From contig NZ_VNHW01000006.1 in the NCBI RefSeq assembly GCF_008124835.1, positions 62,001 to 126,000 of the forward strand: DNA of 64,000 nt, in the 5' to 3' direction. The notes beneath the pieces are model-generated. The model saw nothing but the letters and a program-made list of their open reading frames with translations, did not search any database and was not told the origin of the DNA. Source of the stretch: Blastococcus xanthinilyticus. Its GTDB lineage: Bacteria > Actinomycetota > Actinomycetes > Mycobacteriales > Geodermatophilaceae. Of the stretch, positions 1 through 8,514 are shown piece by piece (position 1 is the first letter of the stretch; each line of letters begins with the position of its first letter). The position numbers and the translations under genes were made by a program.

Positions 1-554
1 TCGAACCGGCCGACGACGTCGCGCAGGTGCTCGGCGTCCAGGTCGAGGTCGGACTCGGTGCCCTGCTCCCGCTTGGCCTCGTCGAGGGCCTCGTCGAACA
101 GCTCGCCGTCGATGCCCAGGACGGTCTTGCCGAACATCTGGATCAGCCGGCGGTAGGAGTCCCAGGCGAAGCGCTCGCTGCCGGACTGGGCGGCCAGGCC
201 CTGCACCGAGTCGTCGTTGAGCCCGACGTTCAGGACGGTCTCCATCATCCCGGGCATCGAGGCCGCGGCACCGGAGCGGACCGACACCAGCAGCGGGTCT
301 GCCGGGTCGCCGAGGGTCTTGCCCATCGACTTCTCCAGCGCCTGCAGGTGCTCGGTGACCTGCGCGTCGAGCTCCTCCGGCGTCCTGCCGTGCTCCAGGT
401 AGTGCCGGCACGCGTCGGTGGTGATGGTGAACCCGGGCGGCACCGGCAGCCCCAGGTTGGTCATCTCCGCCAGGTTGGCGCCCTTGCCGCCCAGCAGGTC
501 CTTCTGGTCCTTGCTGCCCTCGCTGAAGTCGTAGATCCACTTTCCGCCGGCCAT
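1..554 (-). CDS. ppdK: Pyruvate, phosphate dikinase, N-terminal part (runs off the left edge)
   Basis: Interconverts pyruvate, ATP and phosphate with PEP, AMP and pyrophosphate in the cytoplasm. The visible 184 residues are the N-terminal ATP-grasp nucleotide-binding domain: GGKGANLAEM (about residues 22-31), then PPGFTITTDAC (39-49), and the SVRSGAAASMPGMMETVLNV stretch (91-110), all typical of PPDK rather than PEP synthase. The ATG is supported by GGAGG seven bases upstream. About 700 residues (swivelling phosphohistidine and PEP-binding domains) lie outside the window. Identification is firm. Confidence 0.94.
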   Translation of the reverse strand, partial: MAGGKWIYDFSEGSKDQKDLLGGKGANLAEMTNLGLPVPPGFTITTDACRHYLEHGRTPEELDAQVTEHLQALEKSMGKTLGDPADPLLVSVRSGAAASMPGMMETVLNVGLNDDSVQGLAAQSGSERFAWDSYRRLIQMFGKTVLGIDGELFDEALDEAKREQGTESDLDLDAEHLRDVVGRF

Positions 555-621
555 CCCGCACCTCCGCGCTCGTCAGCCCCTGGCGGGCACGTCCGTCCAA
601 CAGACAGTGCCGCGCGGAGCA

Positions 622-636
622 GACGTCCTAAACGTC
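622..636. promoter_or_regulatory. Short palindrome upstream of ppdK
   Basis: GACGT-CCTAA-ACGTC is a perfect five-base inverted repeat 68 bases upstream of the ppdK start. It could be an operator, but there is no independent support. The rest of 555-724 shows nothing I recognise. Confidence 0.25.
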
Positions 637-724
637 CACCCCGGCGGCGTCCGTCGATGGTGGCGGAGACCGGCGGTGAGCGCGAGCCCTGGTGCGGGTG
701 ACAGCGACCACCCGGCGTGGCGGG

Positions 725-1165
725 TCAGACCCGGCCGCAGACCCGCGGGCCGTCCTCGTTGATCACGGCGAACCGATCGGTCTGGCCGTCGTCCCAGCGC
801 ACGGTGACCTGCTGCACCCGGGCGCCGGCGGTCTCGTCGTCGGTCACGCCGGTCACCTCCGGCTCGCCCGGGCGCAGGAAGAGCTCCACCATCTCCTCCT
901 CGGCGACCTGCTCCCGCTCGTCCTCGCACAGCAGCTGGTGGGCGGTCTCGGTGTCGCCGGCGGCGAGCGCGGCGAAGAAGACCCCGGTCACCTCGGTCGC
1001 CTGCTCGCCCGGCGAGCCCTTGACCACCGGCAGCAGGACGGCGAAGAGCACCGCGGCGAGCACGGTGCCGGCGAGGATCAGGACCATCAGCTTGCCGCTG
1101 CGGCGGGGCGCGCCGGTGTGCAGCGGCGCCGGGTCGTCGTCGTAGAGGAAGGGGCCGGTGCTCAT
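725..1165 (-). CDS. Small membrane-anchored protein with extracytoplasmic domain
   Basis: 146 residues. A short cytoplasmic N-terminus rich in D and P is followed by one membrane segment (about 26-48) and a roughly 95-residue outer domain. The layout GVFFAALAAGDTETAHQLLC resembles DUF4878/lumazine-binding-like (NTF2-fold) domains of actinobacterial membrane proteins. Cys80 and Cys143 could form a disulfide. The ATG start (MSTGPF) is chosen because upstream in-frame sequence belongs to the dus gene region. Its stop lies 22 bases downstream of nothing else on this strand, and dusB ends 22 bases upstream of its start, so the two may be cotranscribed. Function unknown. Confidence 0.7.
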   Translation of the reverse strand: MSTGPFLYDDDPAPLHTGAPRRSGKLMVLILAGTVLAAVLFAVLLPVVKGSPGEQATEVTGVFFAALAAGDTETAHQLLCEDEREQVAEEEMVELFLRPGEPEVTGVTDDETAGARVQQVTVRWDDGQTDRFAVINEDGPRVCGRV

Positions 1166-1187
1166 GGCTCGACTCCGGTGGGGACGG

Positions 1188-2348
1188 TCATCCGCCGCTC
1201 GTCTCCAGTTCAGCGCCCACGGGGGGCCGGGGGTCGTCGCGGTCGGTGAGCCAGCCCTCGGGCAGGGCGACCGGCCGCCGGGCGGTGGTGCGCCCGCGCG
1301 GCGCCCCGAGGACGGCGGTCGGGTACGGCTGGTCGGGGATGCCGGCGAGCAGCTCGGCGAGCTCGTCGAGGCCGCTGACCATCGCCAGCGCCCGCCGCAC
1401 GTCACCGCCCACCGAGAAGCCCTTGAGGTACCAGGCCACGTGCTTGCGGAAGTCGCTGCAGCCGTGCCGCTCGCCGTGCTCGGCGGCCAGCAGCGTGGCG
1501 TGCCGGTGCATGATCGCGGCGACCTCGCCAAAGGTGGGCAGCGCCCGGCGGCTCTCGCCGGCGAACGCGGCGGCGAGGTCACCGAACAGCCAGGGGCGGC
1601 CCAGGCAGCCGCGGCCGATGACCACGCCCGCGCAACCGGTCTCGGCGACCATGCGCAGCGCGTCGTCGGCCTCCCAGATGTCGCCGTTGCCGAGCACCGG
1701 GATGTCGACCGCCTCCACGAGCCGGGCGATCGGCGCCCAGTCGGCGGAGCCGCTGTAGAGCTGGTCGGCGGTGCGGCCGTGCAGCGTGATCGCCGCGGCG
1801 CCCTCGTCCTGGGCGATCCGGCCGGCGTCGAGGTAGGTGACGTGGTCGGCGTCGATGCCGATGCGGGTCTTGATGGTGACCGGGACGTCGCGAGCCGCCC
1901 GCACCGCCGCGCGGACGATGTTCTGCAGCAGCACGCGGCGCCACGGCAGCGCGGAGCCGCCGCCCTTGCGGGTCACCTTGGGCACCGGGCAGCCGAAGTT
2001 CAGGTCGATGTGCGCCGGGCGGGTGCCGGCGACGCCCTCGTCGACGAGCATCTCCACCGCGCGGCCGACCGTCACCGGGTCGACGCCGTAGAGCTGCACG
2101 GAGAAGGCGTCCTTCTCGTCCGCGGTGGCCCGGATCATGCGCAGCGTCTTGTCGTTGCGCTCGACCAGCGCCCGCGTGGTGATCATCTCGCAGACGTACA
2201 GCCCGGCCCCGAACTCCCGGCACAGCGTGCGGAACGCCGGGTTGGTGATGCCGGCCATGGGCGCGAGCACGACGGCGGGGTCGACGGCGAGCGCCCCGAG
2301 CCGCAGCGGCGGGAGCGCCGTCGTCGTCGGCTCGAGCGTGCTGGTCAC
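1188..2348 (-). CDS. dusB: tRNA-dihydrouridine synthase, DusB/NifR3 family
   Basis: FMN-dependent reduction of uridine to dihydrouridine in tRNA D-loops. The 386-residue protein has the TIM-barrel N-terminus LAPMAGITNPAFR (about 28-40), the catalytic-cysteine motif NFGCPVPKVTRKGGGSAL with Cys120, and a C-terminal helical tRNA-binding domain. The GNGDIW and IGRG phosphate-binding loops of the FMN site are present. Length is normal. It faces the cupin gene divergently across a 118-base spacer that must hold both promoters. Confidence 0.93.
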   Translation of the reverse strand: MTSTLEPTTTALPPLRLGALAVDPAVVLAPMAGITNPAFRTLCREFGAGLYVCEMITTRALVERNDKTLRMIRATADEKDAFSVQLYGVDPVTVGRAVEMLVDEGVAGTRPAHIDLNFGCPVPKVTRKGGGSALPWRRVLLQNIVRAAVRAARDVPVTIKTRIGIDADHVTYLDAGRIAQDEGAAAITLHGRTADQLYSGSADWAPIARLVEAVDIPVLGNGDIWEADDALRMVAETGCAGVVIGRGCLGRPWLFGDLAAAFAGESRRALPTFGEVAAIMHRHATLLAAEHGERHGCSDFRKHVAWYLKGFSVGGDVRRALAMVSGLDELAELLAGIPDQPYPTAVLGAPRGRTTARRPVALPEGWLTDRDDPRPPVGAELETSGG

Positions 2349-2466
2349 GGCACCCAGGGTAGGCGGCGACCCGGGTCACTCCGGGCCCGGCGCGGCTCCG
2401 GACGCCCCGCGGTGCCCGCCCGGTGGATACGGTCCCTCCCCGGCTGCCGTCGCGAAGGGTCCGCCG

Positions 2467-2982
2467 ATGTCCTTCTTCCCGCCGCCCGAGACCTACCCGC
2501 CGGACCGGCACGCCGGGCCGCCGAAGGCGTCGGCGCGCTGGCGGCGCGCCGGGTCGCCGCCGGACCTGGTCACCGGCCGGGGATCGTGCGAGTACCTCGC
2601 CACGGGCGCCGGCACCCGCGGCGACTACGGGCTCTACCGCTGGAACATGGGCCCCGAGCCCAGCGGCCCGGTCCCGCACGTGCACCGGACCATCTCCGAG
2701 TCGTTCTTCGTCCTCGACGGTGTGGTGCGGATCCACGACGGGCGGACGTGGTCCGAGGCCCGGCCCGGCGACTTCGCCTTCGTACCGGAGGGCGGGATCC
2801 ACGGCTTCCGCAACGAATCCGGCGAACCCGCCTCGATGCTCATCCTCTTCTCCCCCGGTGCACCGCGGGAGCGCTACTTCGAGGGCCTGGCACACCTGGC
2901 CCACGGCGGGCAGCGGCCTACCGACGAGGAGATGGCGGAGTTCTACGCGCGGCACGACACCTGGTGGGTCGACGACGTCTGA
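2467..2982 (+). CDS. Cupin-domain protein
   Basis: 171 residues forming a single cupin barrel. Motif 1 has His71, His73 and Glu78 (HVHRTISESFFVLDG) and motif 2 is PGDFAFVPEGGIHGF with His112, the usual metal-binding set. The ATG was chosen because homology to the barrel begins soon after; longer in-frame extensions run antisense into dus. Substrate cannot be deduced. Small cupins of this type are often dioxygenases, isomerases or simple binding proteins. It converges on glyS and shares a strong terminator with it. Confidence 0.8.
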   Translation: MSFFPPPETYPPDRHAGPPKASARWRRAGSPPDLVTGRGSCEYLATGAGTRGDYGLYRWNMGPEPSGPVPHVHRTISESFFVLDGVVRIHDGRTWSEARPGDFAFVPEGGIHGFRNESGEPASMLILFSPGAPRERYFEGLAHLAHGGQRPTDEEMAEFYARHDTWWVDDV

Positions 2983-3127
2983 CCCCGGGCCGCGAGGGCG
3001 TCGGACGCGACGGTGCGCGCCGTCGGCTCAGGACGCGTCCGGGGCCACCGATGCCCCGTGGTCCGCTGTTCCGGAGCGCCAGATGTCCGGTGGAGGGACA
3101 ACGCCGGCCGATCGGCCCCCGCATGCA

Positions 3128-3164
3128 CCGACGGCCGGCTCCCGTTGCGGGAGCCGGCCGTCGG
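3128..3164. terminator. Bidirectional terminator hairpin between cupin gene and glyS
   Basis: A perfect 17-base-pair stem (arms 3128-3144 and 3148-3164) closes a TTG loop. It sits in the 199-base space between two convergent genes, so it can end both transcripts. No U-tract follows, as is usual for high-GC actinobacteria. Confidence 0.85.
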
Positions 3165-3181
3165 TGAACGCGGAGCGGCGG

Positions 3182-4579
3182 TCAGCAGCCGGGCAGACGG
3201 GCTCCGAGGTAGGACTCGACCTGGTCGAGGGCGACCCGCTCCTGGCTCATCGAGTCGCGCTCGCGGATGGTCACCGCCTGGTCCTCGAGGGTGTCGAAGT
3301 CGACGGTGATGCAGAACGGCGTCCCGACCTCGTCCTGGCGGCGGTACCGGCGGCCGATGGCGCCGGCGTCGTCGAAGTCGACGTTCCAGTTCCGCCGCAG
3401 CGCGGCCGCGAGGTCCTTGGCCTTGGGCGAGAGGTCGGCGTTGCGCGACAGCGGCAGGACGGCGGCCTTCACCGGCGCCAGCCGCGGGTCGAGCTTCAGG
3501 ACGGTGCGGACGTCGACCCCGCCCTTGGCGTTGGGCGCCTCGTCCTCGGTGTAGGCCTCGACGAGGAAGGCCATCAGCGAGCGGGTGAGGCCGGCCGCCG
3601 GCTCGATCACGTACGGCGTCCAGCGGGTGTTGCTCGCCTGGTCGAAGTAGGACAGGTCGGTGCCCGAGTGCTCCGAGTGCGTCGACAGGTCGAAGTCGGT
3701 GCGGTTGGCGATCCCCTCGAGCTCACCCCACTCCGAGCCCTGGAAGCCGAAGCGGTACTCGATGTCGACGGTGCGCTTCGAGTAGTGCGACAGCTTCTCC
3801 TTCGCGTGCTCGTAGTGCCGCAGGTTCTCCGGGTCGATGCCCAGGTCGGTGTACCAGCGGGTGCGCTCGTCGATCCAGTACTGGTGCCACTCCTCGTCGG
3901 TGCCGGGCTCGACGAAGAACTCCATCTCCATCTGCTCGAACTCACGGGTCCGGAAGATGAAGTTGCCCGGCGTGATCTCGTTGCGGAACGACTTGCCGAT
4001 CTGGCCGATGCCGAACGGCGGCTTCTTGCGCGCGGCACCCATGACGTTGGCGAAGTTGACGAAGATGCCCTGGGCGGTCTCGGGGCGCAGGTAGTGCAGG
4101 CCGGACTCGTCCTCGATCGGGCCGAGGTAGGTCTTGAGCATCATGTTGAAGTCGCGCGGCTCGGTCCACGCGCCCTTGGTGCCGCAGTTCGGGCAGGTGA
4201 TGTCGGCCAGGCCGTTCTCCGGCAGCCGGCCCTTCTTCTCCTCGTAGGCCTCTTCCAGGTGGTCGGCCCGGAACCGCTTGTGGCAGCTCTGGCACTCGGT
4301 CAGCGGGTCGGTGAAGACACCGACGTGGCCCGACGCCACCCAGGTCTGCCGCGGCAGGATCACCGAGGAGTCCAGGCCGACGATGTCGTCCCGGCTCTGG
4401 ACGACGGTGCGCCACCACTGCTTCTTGATGTTCTCCTTGAGCTCGACGCCCAGCGGCCCGTAGTCCCAGGCGGAGCGGGTGCCGCCGTAGATCTCGCCGG
4501 ACGGGAAGACGAATCCCCGTCGCTTGCAGAGGTTGACGACCTTGTCGAGGCGGGCGGGGTCGTGCTTGGCGGTGCTCAC
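3182..4579 (-). CDS. glyS: Glycyl-tRNA synthetase (alpha2 type)
   Basis: Charges tRNA-Gly; class II, single-chain dimeric type, 465 residues. The N-terminal [19 protein letters not shown] motif, two Cys pairs (CQSCHKRF and CPNCGTKG) of the insertion domain, the motif 2 loop [17 protein letters not shown], motif 3 (GLTRSLMAF) and a C-terminal anticodon-binding domain are all visible. I prefer the GTG start at 4579 because GGAG lies nine bases upstream. An in-frame ATG at 4594 adds five residues and has no ribosome site. A TAACGT -10 box lies upstream. Confidence 0.93.
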   Translation of the reverse strand: MSTAKHDPARLDKVVNLCKRRGFVFPSGEIYGGTRSAWDYGPLGVELKENIKKQWWRTVVQSRDDIVGLDSSVILPRQTWVASGHVGVFTDPLTECQSCHKRFRADHLEEAYEEKKGRLPENGLADITCPNCGTKGAWTEPRDFNMMLKTYLGPIEDESGLHYLRPETAQGIFVNFANVMGAARKKPPFGIGQIGKSFRNEITPGNFIFRTREFEQMEMEFFVEPGTDEEWHQYWIDERTRWYTDLGIDPENLRHYEHAKEKLSHYSKRTVDIEYRFGFQGSEWGELEGIANRTDFDLSTHSEHSGTDLSYFDQASNTRWTPYVIEPAAGLTRSLMAFLVEAYTEDEAPNAKGGVDVRTVLKLDPRLAPVKAAVLPLSRNADLSPKAKDLAAALRRNWNVDFDDAGAIGRRYRRQDEVGTPFCITVDFDTLEDQAVTIRERDSMSQERVALDQVESYLGARLPGC

Positions 4580-4623
4580 GGAGAGGAACTCCATCCGGCT
4601 GGCGGTCGGCGGGTGACCCCTAG

Positions 4624-4629
4624 ACGTTA
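4624..4629 (-). promoter_or_regulatory. Candidate -10 box of glyS
   Basis: TAACGT read on the minus strand fits the actinobacterial TANNNT -10 pattern and lies 44 bases before the preferred GTG of glyS. No clear -35 is visible. Confidence 0.4.
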
Positions 4630-4733
4630 GCCGCCGCCTGCTGCGCTCCCGGCCGACGGTCGGCCGCGGACCCCGCCGGTCCCGGTGCCCGGACACGCCG
4701 CGCGCGCATGCGCGTCGCACGGGCCCAACACCC

Positions 4734-4739
4734 TAGGGT
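4734..4739 (+). promoter_or_regulatory. Candidate -10 box, leaderless arrangement
   Basis: TAGGGT ends eight bases before the ATG at 4748, the spacing expected if transcription starts at or next to the start codon. No ribosome-binding site is present. Confidence 0.5.
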
Positions 4740-4747
4740 CCGCGCTC

Positions 4748-5338
4748 ATGCCGCTCTTCTCGCGCCGCGCCGCGCCGTCCTCGGACGTACCCGTGCTGCC
4801 CTATGATTCGCGGTCGGCCGAAGGACTGGCTGCGCGCTGGGTCCGGTGGGTCGCCTCCGCCGGCCCCCTCAAGAACCCGCTGGACGACGCCACGGGCGAG
4901 CACGCCGCGGTCAACCAGCCCGACGACGTCTGGTTCCTCGCCGGCTCCTACGGCAAGCGGGTGCTGCGCCGTTGCTTCGTGCCGGCCGGCCGAGAGCTGT
5001 TCCTGCCGGCGTTCAACATGTGGGAGTACCCCTCGACCGGGCCGGCGCCCGTCGTCGAGGACGCATGGGGATCGCTCACGGTCGACGGCAGGCAGTGGGA
5101 GCTTGCGACGATCGGGACCCCCGAGCCGTTCGTCGTCGCCGGTGCCCGCCTGAACGGCGTGACGTCGCGCAAGACCCCGACCCCGACGACCGTGTGGGGC
5201 CTGTGGGCGCTGATCGGCCCGCTGTCACCGGGGCCGCACGAGGTGCACGCGGCGGGCGGCGACGGCCACGGCTTCGAGGTCGATGTGACCTACCAGATCA
5301 CCGTGGGCGGCGCCGACCCCGGCTACCGCACGCCCTAG
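4748..5338 (+). CDS. Conserved hypothetical protein
   Basis: 196 residues, soluble, with no signal peptide or membrane segment. The only composition feature is many Trp/Pro/Gly (WELATIGTPEPFVVAGARLNG, VWGLWALIGPLSPGPHEV region), which suggests a beta-rich fold. I do not recognise the family. The ATG at 4748 is preferred over an earlier in-frame start at 4685 because a TAGGGT -10 box would place transcription start at the ATG. Ends in TAG. Confidence 0.65.
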   Translation: MPLFSRRAAPSSDVPVLPYDSRSAEGLAARWVRWVASAGPLKNPLDDATGEHAAVNQPDDVWFLAGSYGKRVLRRCFVPAGRELFLPAFNMWEYPSTGPAPVVEDAWGSLTVDGRQWELATIGTPEPFVVAGARLNGVTSRKTPTPTTVWGLWALIGPLSPGPHEVHAAGGDGHGFEVDVTYQITVGGADPGYRTP

Positions 5339-5383
5339 CCCCGACCGGGCCGGGCCTCGACCCGGGCTCAGCCGCTCCGCGGT

Positions 5384-5770
5384 CTACGCCTCCCGGCCCG
5401 CGGGGGCCCACTCGTCGGCGTCCCCGGCGAACTGCTGCGCCAGCAGCATCCGGACCTCGGCGTGCCGCACCAGGAAGGCCCGCTCGTCCAGCCGCTTGCG
5501 CCGCAGCCAGCCGGTGACCTCGTCGTTGCACTTGCTGGCGTTGCAGGAGCCGCAGGCAGGGACGATGTTCTCCAGCGTGTACCGGCCGCCGCGGGACAGG
5601 GCCAGCACGCAGTCCCGCTGCAACGGGACGCCGGTCGCGCCGCAGTAGGCGCAGCCGTTCCAGGCCTTCTGCAGCAGGGCCCACTGCCCAGGGCTCAGGT
5701 CGTGCTCGACGGCGTCCATGCGGCGCTTGCGTCGCCGGGCGTACCGGGCGGTGCAGGAGCGGCTGACCAC
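5384..5770 (-). CDS. HNH-endonuclease-like protein
   Basis: 128 residues with a basic N-terminus (RYARRRKRRMD), then CAYCG and a distal CGSCN pair that would bind the structural zinc, around the beta-beta-alpha core LSRGGRYTLENIVPACGSCN. In canonical HNH proteins an Asp-His pair precedes this core; here the pair reads DC (residues QRDCVLALSRGG), so the first catalytic His is Cys. Asn of TLEN is present. The protein could be a non-catalytic or altered member. It stands alone between a hypothetical gene and a TauE exporter. Stop is TAG. Confidence 0.72.
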   Translation of the reverse strand: MVSRSCTARYARRRKRRMDAVEHDLSPGQWALLQKAWNGCAYCGATGVPLQRDCVLALSRGGRYTLENIVPACGSCNASKCNDEVTGWLRRKRLDERAFLVRHAEVRMLLAQQFAGDADEWAPAGREA

Positions 5771-5893
5771 CGGCCGACCGTAGGCCCCGGGGCGCTCCGG
5801 CGCGGGAGCGACGGGCGGGACCGCCGGTTCCGGGTGCGGCGCACCTGCGCCCGCGGCGCACCGGCTGGCTGGCCCTCGGCAGGTGACCGGGGC

Positions 5894-6646
5894 TCAGCCG
5901 CCGGTGACCGCCCGGATCACCGTGGTGGCGCCGGTGACCAGCACCAGGCCCAGCGTCAGGCGGCCGAAGAGCGCCGCCGGCACCCGTCCGCCCAGCGCCG
6001 TGCCGAGCGCGTTCCCGATCAGCGCCCCCGGCAGCCAGCAGGCCAGCAACCAGCCCACGCGGTCCGCGGCCAGGTCGCCGGTGAGCCCGATGAGCAGCAG
6101 TGCGAGGGCGTTGCAGGCTACGAAGTAGACCGCCAGATCGGCGACGAACTGCCGGGGAACCGCCTGCTGCCGGGACAGCAGGATGACCGGCGGCGGCCCG
6201 TTCAGCGACGTCGTGATGCCCAGGAACCCGCCGAGCATCCCGGCCCCGCCGGCCGGCAGCCGTGAGCGCGGTGCCGCTCCGGCCGGCCGGGAAGCAGGCG
6301 GCCGGAGGAGCAGGTAGCCGGCCACGAGCACCGCCACCCCGCCGGCGGTCATCTCCAGCACCGGCCCGTCGACCACCGTCCGGGTGGCCGCACCGAGCAG
6401 CAGCCCCGGGACGCAGCCGACCACGAGGGCGGTGGCGCGCCGCCGGTCGACGGCGTCCCGGAACTTGACGGCGACCACCAGCCGGGTGACCAGGCCGATC
6501 GTGAGGTTGACGACCACCACCTCGGCCAGCGGGAACCCGGCGAGCAGCAGCAGCGGCGTGCACACCAGCGCGAAGCCGAAACCGGTGATGCCGCCCAGGA
6601 CGGCCGCGGCGCAGACCACGACGGCGCCCACGACGAGCAGCAGCAC
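5894..6646 (-). CDS. TauE/SafE family anion exporter (sulfite exporter-like)
   Basis: 250 residues with about eight hydrophobic segments. The paired family signatures are GGITGFGFALVCTPLLLL near the N-terminus and GGFLGITTSLNGPPPVILL in the second half, as in TauE/SafE permeases (4-TM duplicated). Members export sulfite, sulfoacetate or related anions; the substrate is not evident from neighbours. The gene precedes the monooxygenase gene's stop by 49 bases. Confidence 0.82.
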   Translation of the reverse strand: MLLLVVGAVVVCAAAVLGGITGFGFALVCTPLLLLAGFPLAEVVVVNLTIGLVTRLVVAVKFRDAVDRRRATALVVGCVPGLLLGAATRTVVDGPVLEMTAGGVAVLVAGYLLLRPPASRPAGAAPRSRLPAGGAGMLGGFLGITTSLNGPPPVILLSRQQAVPRQFVADLAVYFVACNALALLLIGLTGDLAADRVGWLLACWLPGALIGNALGTALGGRVPAALFGRLTLGLVLVTGATTVIRAVTGG

Positions 6647-6695
6647 GTCTGCTCCCTCCCGCTCCCCGGGCGGCGGTGCTCCCGGGTGATGGCCG

Positions 6696-6965
6696 TCAGT
6701 CGGTGATGTAGACGCCGGGCTCGTCCACGGCGTGCACCCACACCGGCGCGCCGGTGATCTTCACCTCCGCGGCGGAGAGCGCGCGGCGGTAGGCGCCCAC
6801 GCCGTCCCAGCGGGTGACCAGCGCCCAGAGCTCCGGGTCGTCGGCCGAGCGGCCGAACTCCCCGTCGCGGAACCCGGGCCGGGCGCGGAGCGCGGCCAGC
6901 AGCGCCGCCACGTCGGCGGTCAGCGCCGCCGCGTCGGCGGTGCGGAAACGGGTCACGGCGAACAC
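6696..6965 (-). CDS. Antibiotic biosynthesis monooxygenase (ABM)-fold protein
   Basis: 89 residues starting at GTG two bases after the uppS stop codon, so probably translationally coupled to it. FAVTRFR, then ARPGFRDGEFGRS and WALVTRWDGVGAYRRAL match the ferredoxin-like dimeric ABM fold. Proteins of this size are cofactor-less oxygenases or small-molecule binding proteins. Its position as last gene of the phoH-to-uppS operon is the only functional hint. Confidence 0.75.
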   Translation of the reverse strand: MFAVTRFRTADAAALTADVAALLAALRARPGFRDGEFGRSADDPELWALVTRWDGVGAYRRALSAAEVKITGAPVWVHAVDEPGVYITD

Positions 6966-6967
6966 GG

Positions 6968-7732
6968 TCAGGCGCTGCCGAACCGGCGCTGGCGAGCGGC
7001 GAACTCCTCGCACGCCGCCCACAGGTGCCGGCGGTCGAAGTCGGGCCAGAGCGTGTCGAGGAAGACGAACTCCGCGTAGGCCGACTGCCAGAGCAGGAAG
7101 TTGCTCGTGCGGTTCTCCCCCGAGCTGCGCACGAACAGGTCGACGTCCTCCATGTCGGGCTCGTCGAGGAAGCGGGCGACGGTCGATTCGTCGACCTTGT
7201 CCGGGTTCAGCCGGCCCGCGGCGACCTCGCGGGCGATGGCCGCGGCGGCGTCGGCGATCTCGGCCCGCCCGCCGTAGTTCACGCACATGGTCAGGGTGAG
7301 GACGTCGTTGTCCCGGGTGAGCTCCTCGGCCATCTCGAGCTCCTTGATGACGCTGCGCCACAACCGCGGCCGGCGGCCGGCCCAGCGCACCCGCACGCCG
7401 AGCTCGTGCATCTCGTCGCGGCGGCGTCGGATGACGTCGCGGTTGAAGCCCATGAGAAACCGCACCTCCTCGGGGCTGCGCCGCCAGTTCTCCGTGGAGA
7501 ACGCGTAGGCGCTGATCGCCTTCACACCCAGCTCGATCGCGCCCTCGACGCAGTCGAACAGCGAGGACTCCCCCGCCTCGTGGCCGGCCGTGCGCGGCAG
7601 CCCGCGCTGCTTGGCCCACCGGCCGTTGCCGTCCATGACCAGGGCGACGTGCCGGGGCACCTTGTCCGCGGGCAGCTGCGGTGGCCGGACGCCGGACGGG
7701 TGCGGGTTCGGGGGCTTGACCTCACGCCTCAC
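6968..7732 (-). CDS. uppS: Isoprenyl (undecaprenyl) diphosphate synthase, cis type
   Basis: Adds isopentenyl units in cis to make the lipid carrier for cell-wall glycans. 254 residues from [15 protein letters not shown] carries catalytic Asp34; [16 protein letters not shown] and the C-terminal [17 protein letters not shown] segment are family hallmarks. The usual RxGGE reads RSSGE here, as in many actinobacteria. The start overlaps the end of recO by 11 bases, which implies coupled translation. Chain length (C15 to C55) cannot be told from sequence alone. Confidence 0.92.
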   Translation of the reverse strand: MRREVKPPNPHPSGVRPPQLPADKVPRHVALVMDGNGRWAKQRGLPRTAGHEAGESSLFDCVEGAIELGVKAISAYAFSTENWRRSPEEVRFLMGFNRDVIRRRRDEMHELGVRVRWAGRRPRLWRSVIKELEMAEELTRDNDVLTLTMCVNYGGRAEIADAAAAIAREVAAGRLNPDKVDESTVARFLDEPDMEDVDLFVRSSGENRTSNFLLWQSAYAEFVFLDTLWPDFDRRHLWAACEEFAARQRRFGSA

Positions 7733-8513
7733 TGAGCAGGCTCGCTTCCCGGCGCGGGGCCGACTCGGAGCGGTCGACCAGCGGCAGCGAGCGCAGCCCG
7801 CGCTCCAGGTGCCACTGCAGCATCGCGGCCACCAGCCCGCTGCCCTCCCGGCGGTTGATGCCCTGGCTCGCCTCGGCCCGCGCCCAGTCGCCGGTGAGCA
7901 GGGAGTCGAGCAGCTCGATGGTGACCGGGCTCGGCATCGCCGACCCGGTGGGCCGGCACGCGGGGCAGACGGTGCCGCCGGCCGGGACCGAGAAGTGCCG
8001 GTGCGGTCCGGCCTCACCGCAGCGTGCGCACTCCGCCAGCGCCGGCTCCCAGCCGGCCACCGACATGGCCCGCAGCAGGAAGGCGTCGAGCACCAGCGGC
8101 GCCGGGTGCGACTTCTCCCCCAGCGCCCGCAGCGCGCCGACCACCAGCAGGAACATCCGGAGCGATGGCTCCTTCTCCTCGGCGGTGAGCCGGTCGGCGG
8201 TCTCCAGGACGGCGGTGCCGGCGGTGTAGGCGGGGTAGTCGGCGACGACCTCCTGGCCGTAGGCGCGGATCGACTCCGCCTGGCTGACGATGTCCAGGTT
8301 GCGGCCGGTGTAGAGCTGCAGGTCGACGTGCGTGAACGGCTCCAGTCGGGCGCCGAACTTGCTCTTGGTGCGGCGCACGCCCTTGGCCACCGCGCGCACC
8401 TTCCCGGTGCGCCGGGTGAGCACGGTGATGATCCGGTCGGCCTCACCGAGCTTCTGCGTGCGCAGGACGATGCCCTCGTCCCGGTAGAGGGCCTTCGGGG
8501 TGTGCGCGCTCAC
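7722..8513 (-). CDS. recO: DNA repair protein RecO
   Basis: Recombination mediator of the RecFOR pathway that loads RecA on SSB-coated DNA. 263 residues: an OB-fold N-terminus ([19 protein letters not shown], about 10-28), a helical middle, and a zinc-finger with CARCG and CPAC pairs in the second half. It is separated from era by a single base and overlaps uppS, the conserved actinobacterial order era-recO-uppS. Confidence 0.93.
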   Translation of the reverse strand: MSAHTPKALYRDEGIVLRTQKLGEADRIITVLTRRTGKVRAVAKGVRRTKSKFGARLEPFTHVDLQLYTGRNLDIVSQAESIRAYGQEVVADYPAYTAGTAVLETADRLTAEEKEPSLRMFLLVVGALRALGEKSHPAPLVLDAFLLRAMSVAGWEPALAECARCGEAGPHRHFSVPAGGTVCPACRPTGSAMPSPVTIELLDSLLTGDWARAEASQGINRREGSGLVAAMLQWHLERGLRSLPLVDRSESAPRREASLLSEA

Positions 8514-8514
8514 C

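Noticed and set aside
1158-3167. Very long open frames antisense to dusB, glyS, phoH, dnaJ, selA/selB, MFS, lepA and others
   Set aside because: They are shadows of real genes in a high-GC genome: Arg/Ala/Gly/Pro/His-rich translations, no start signals, no family match, and a conserved gene on the other strand.
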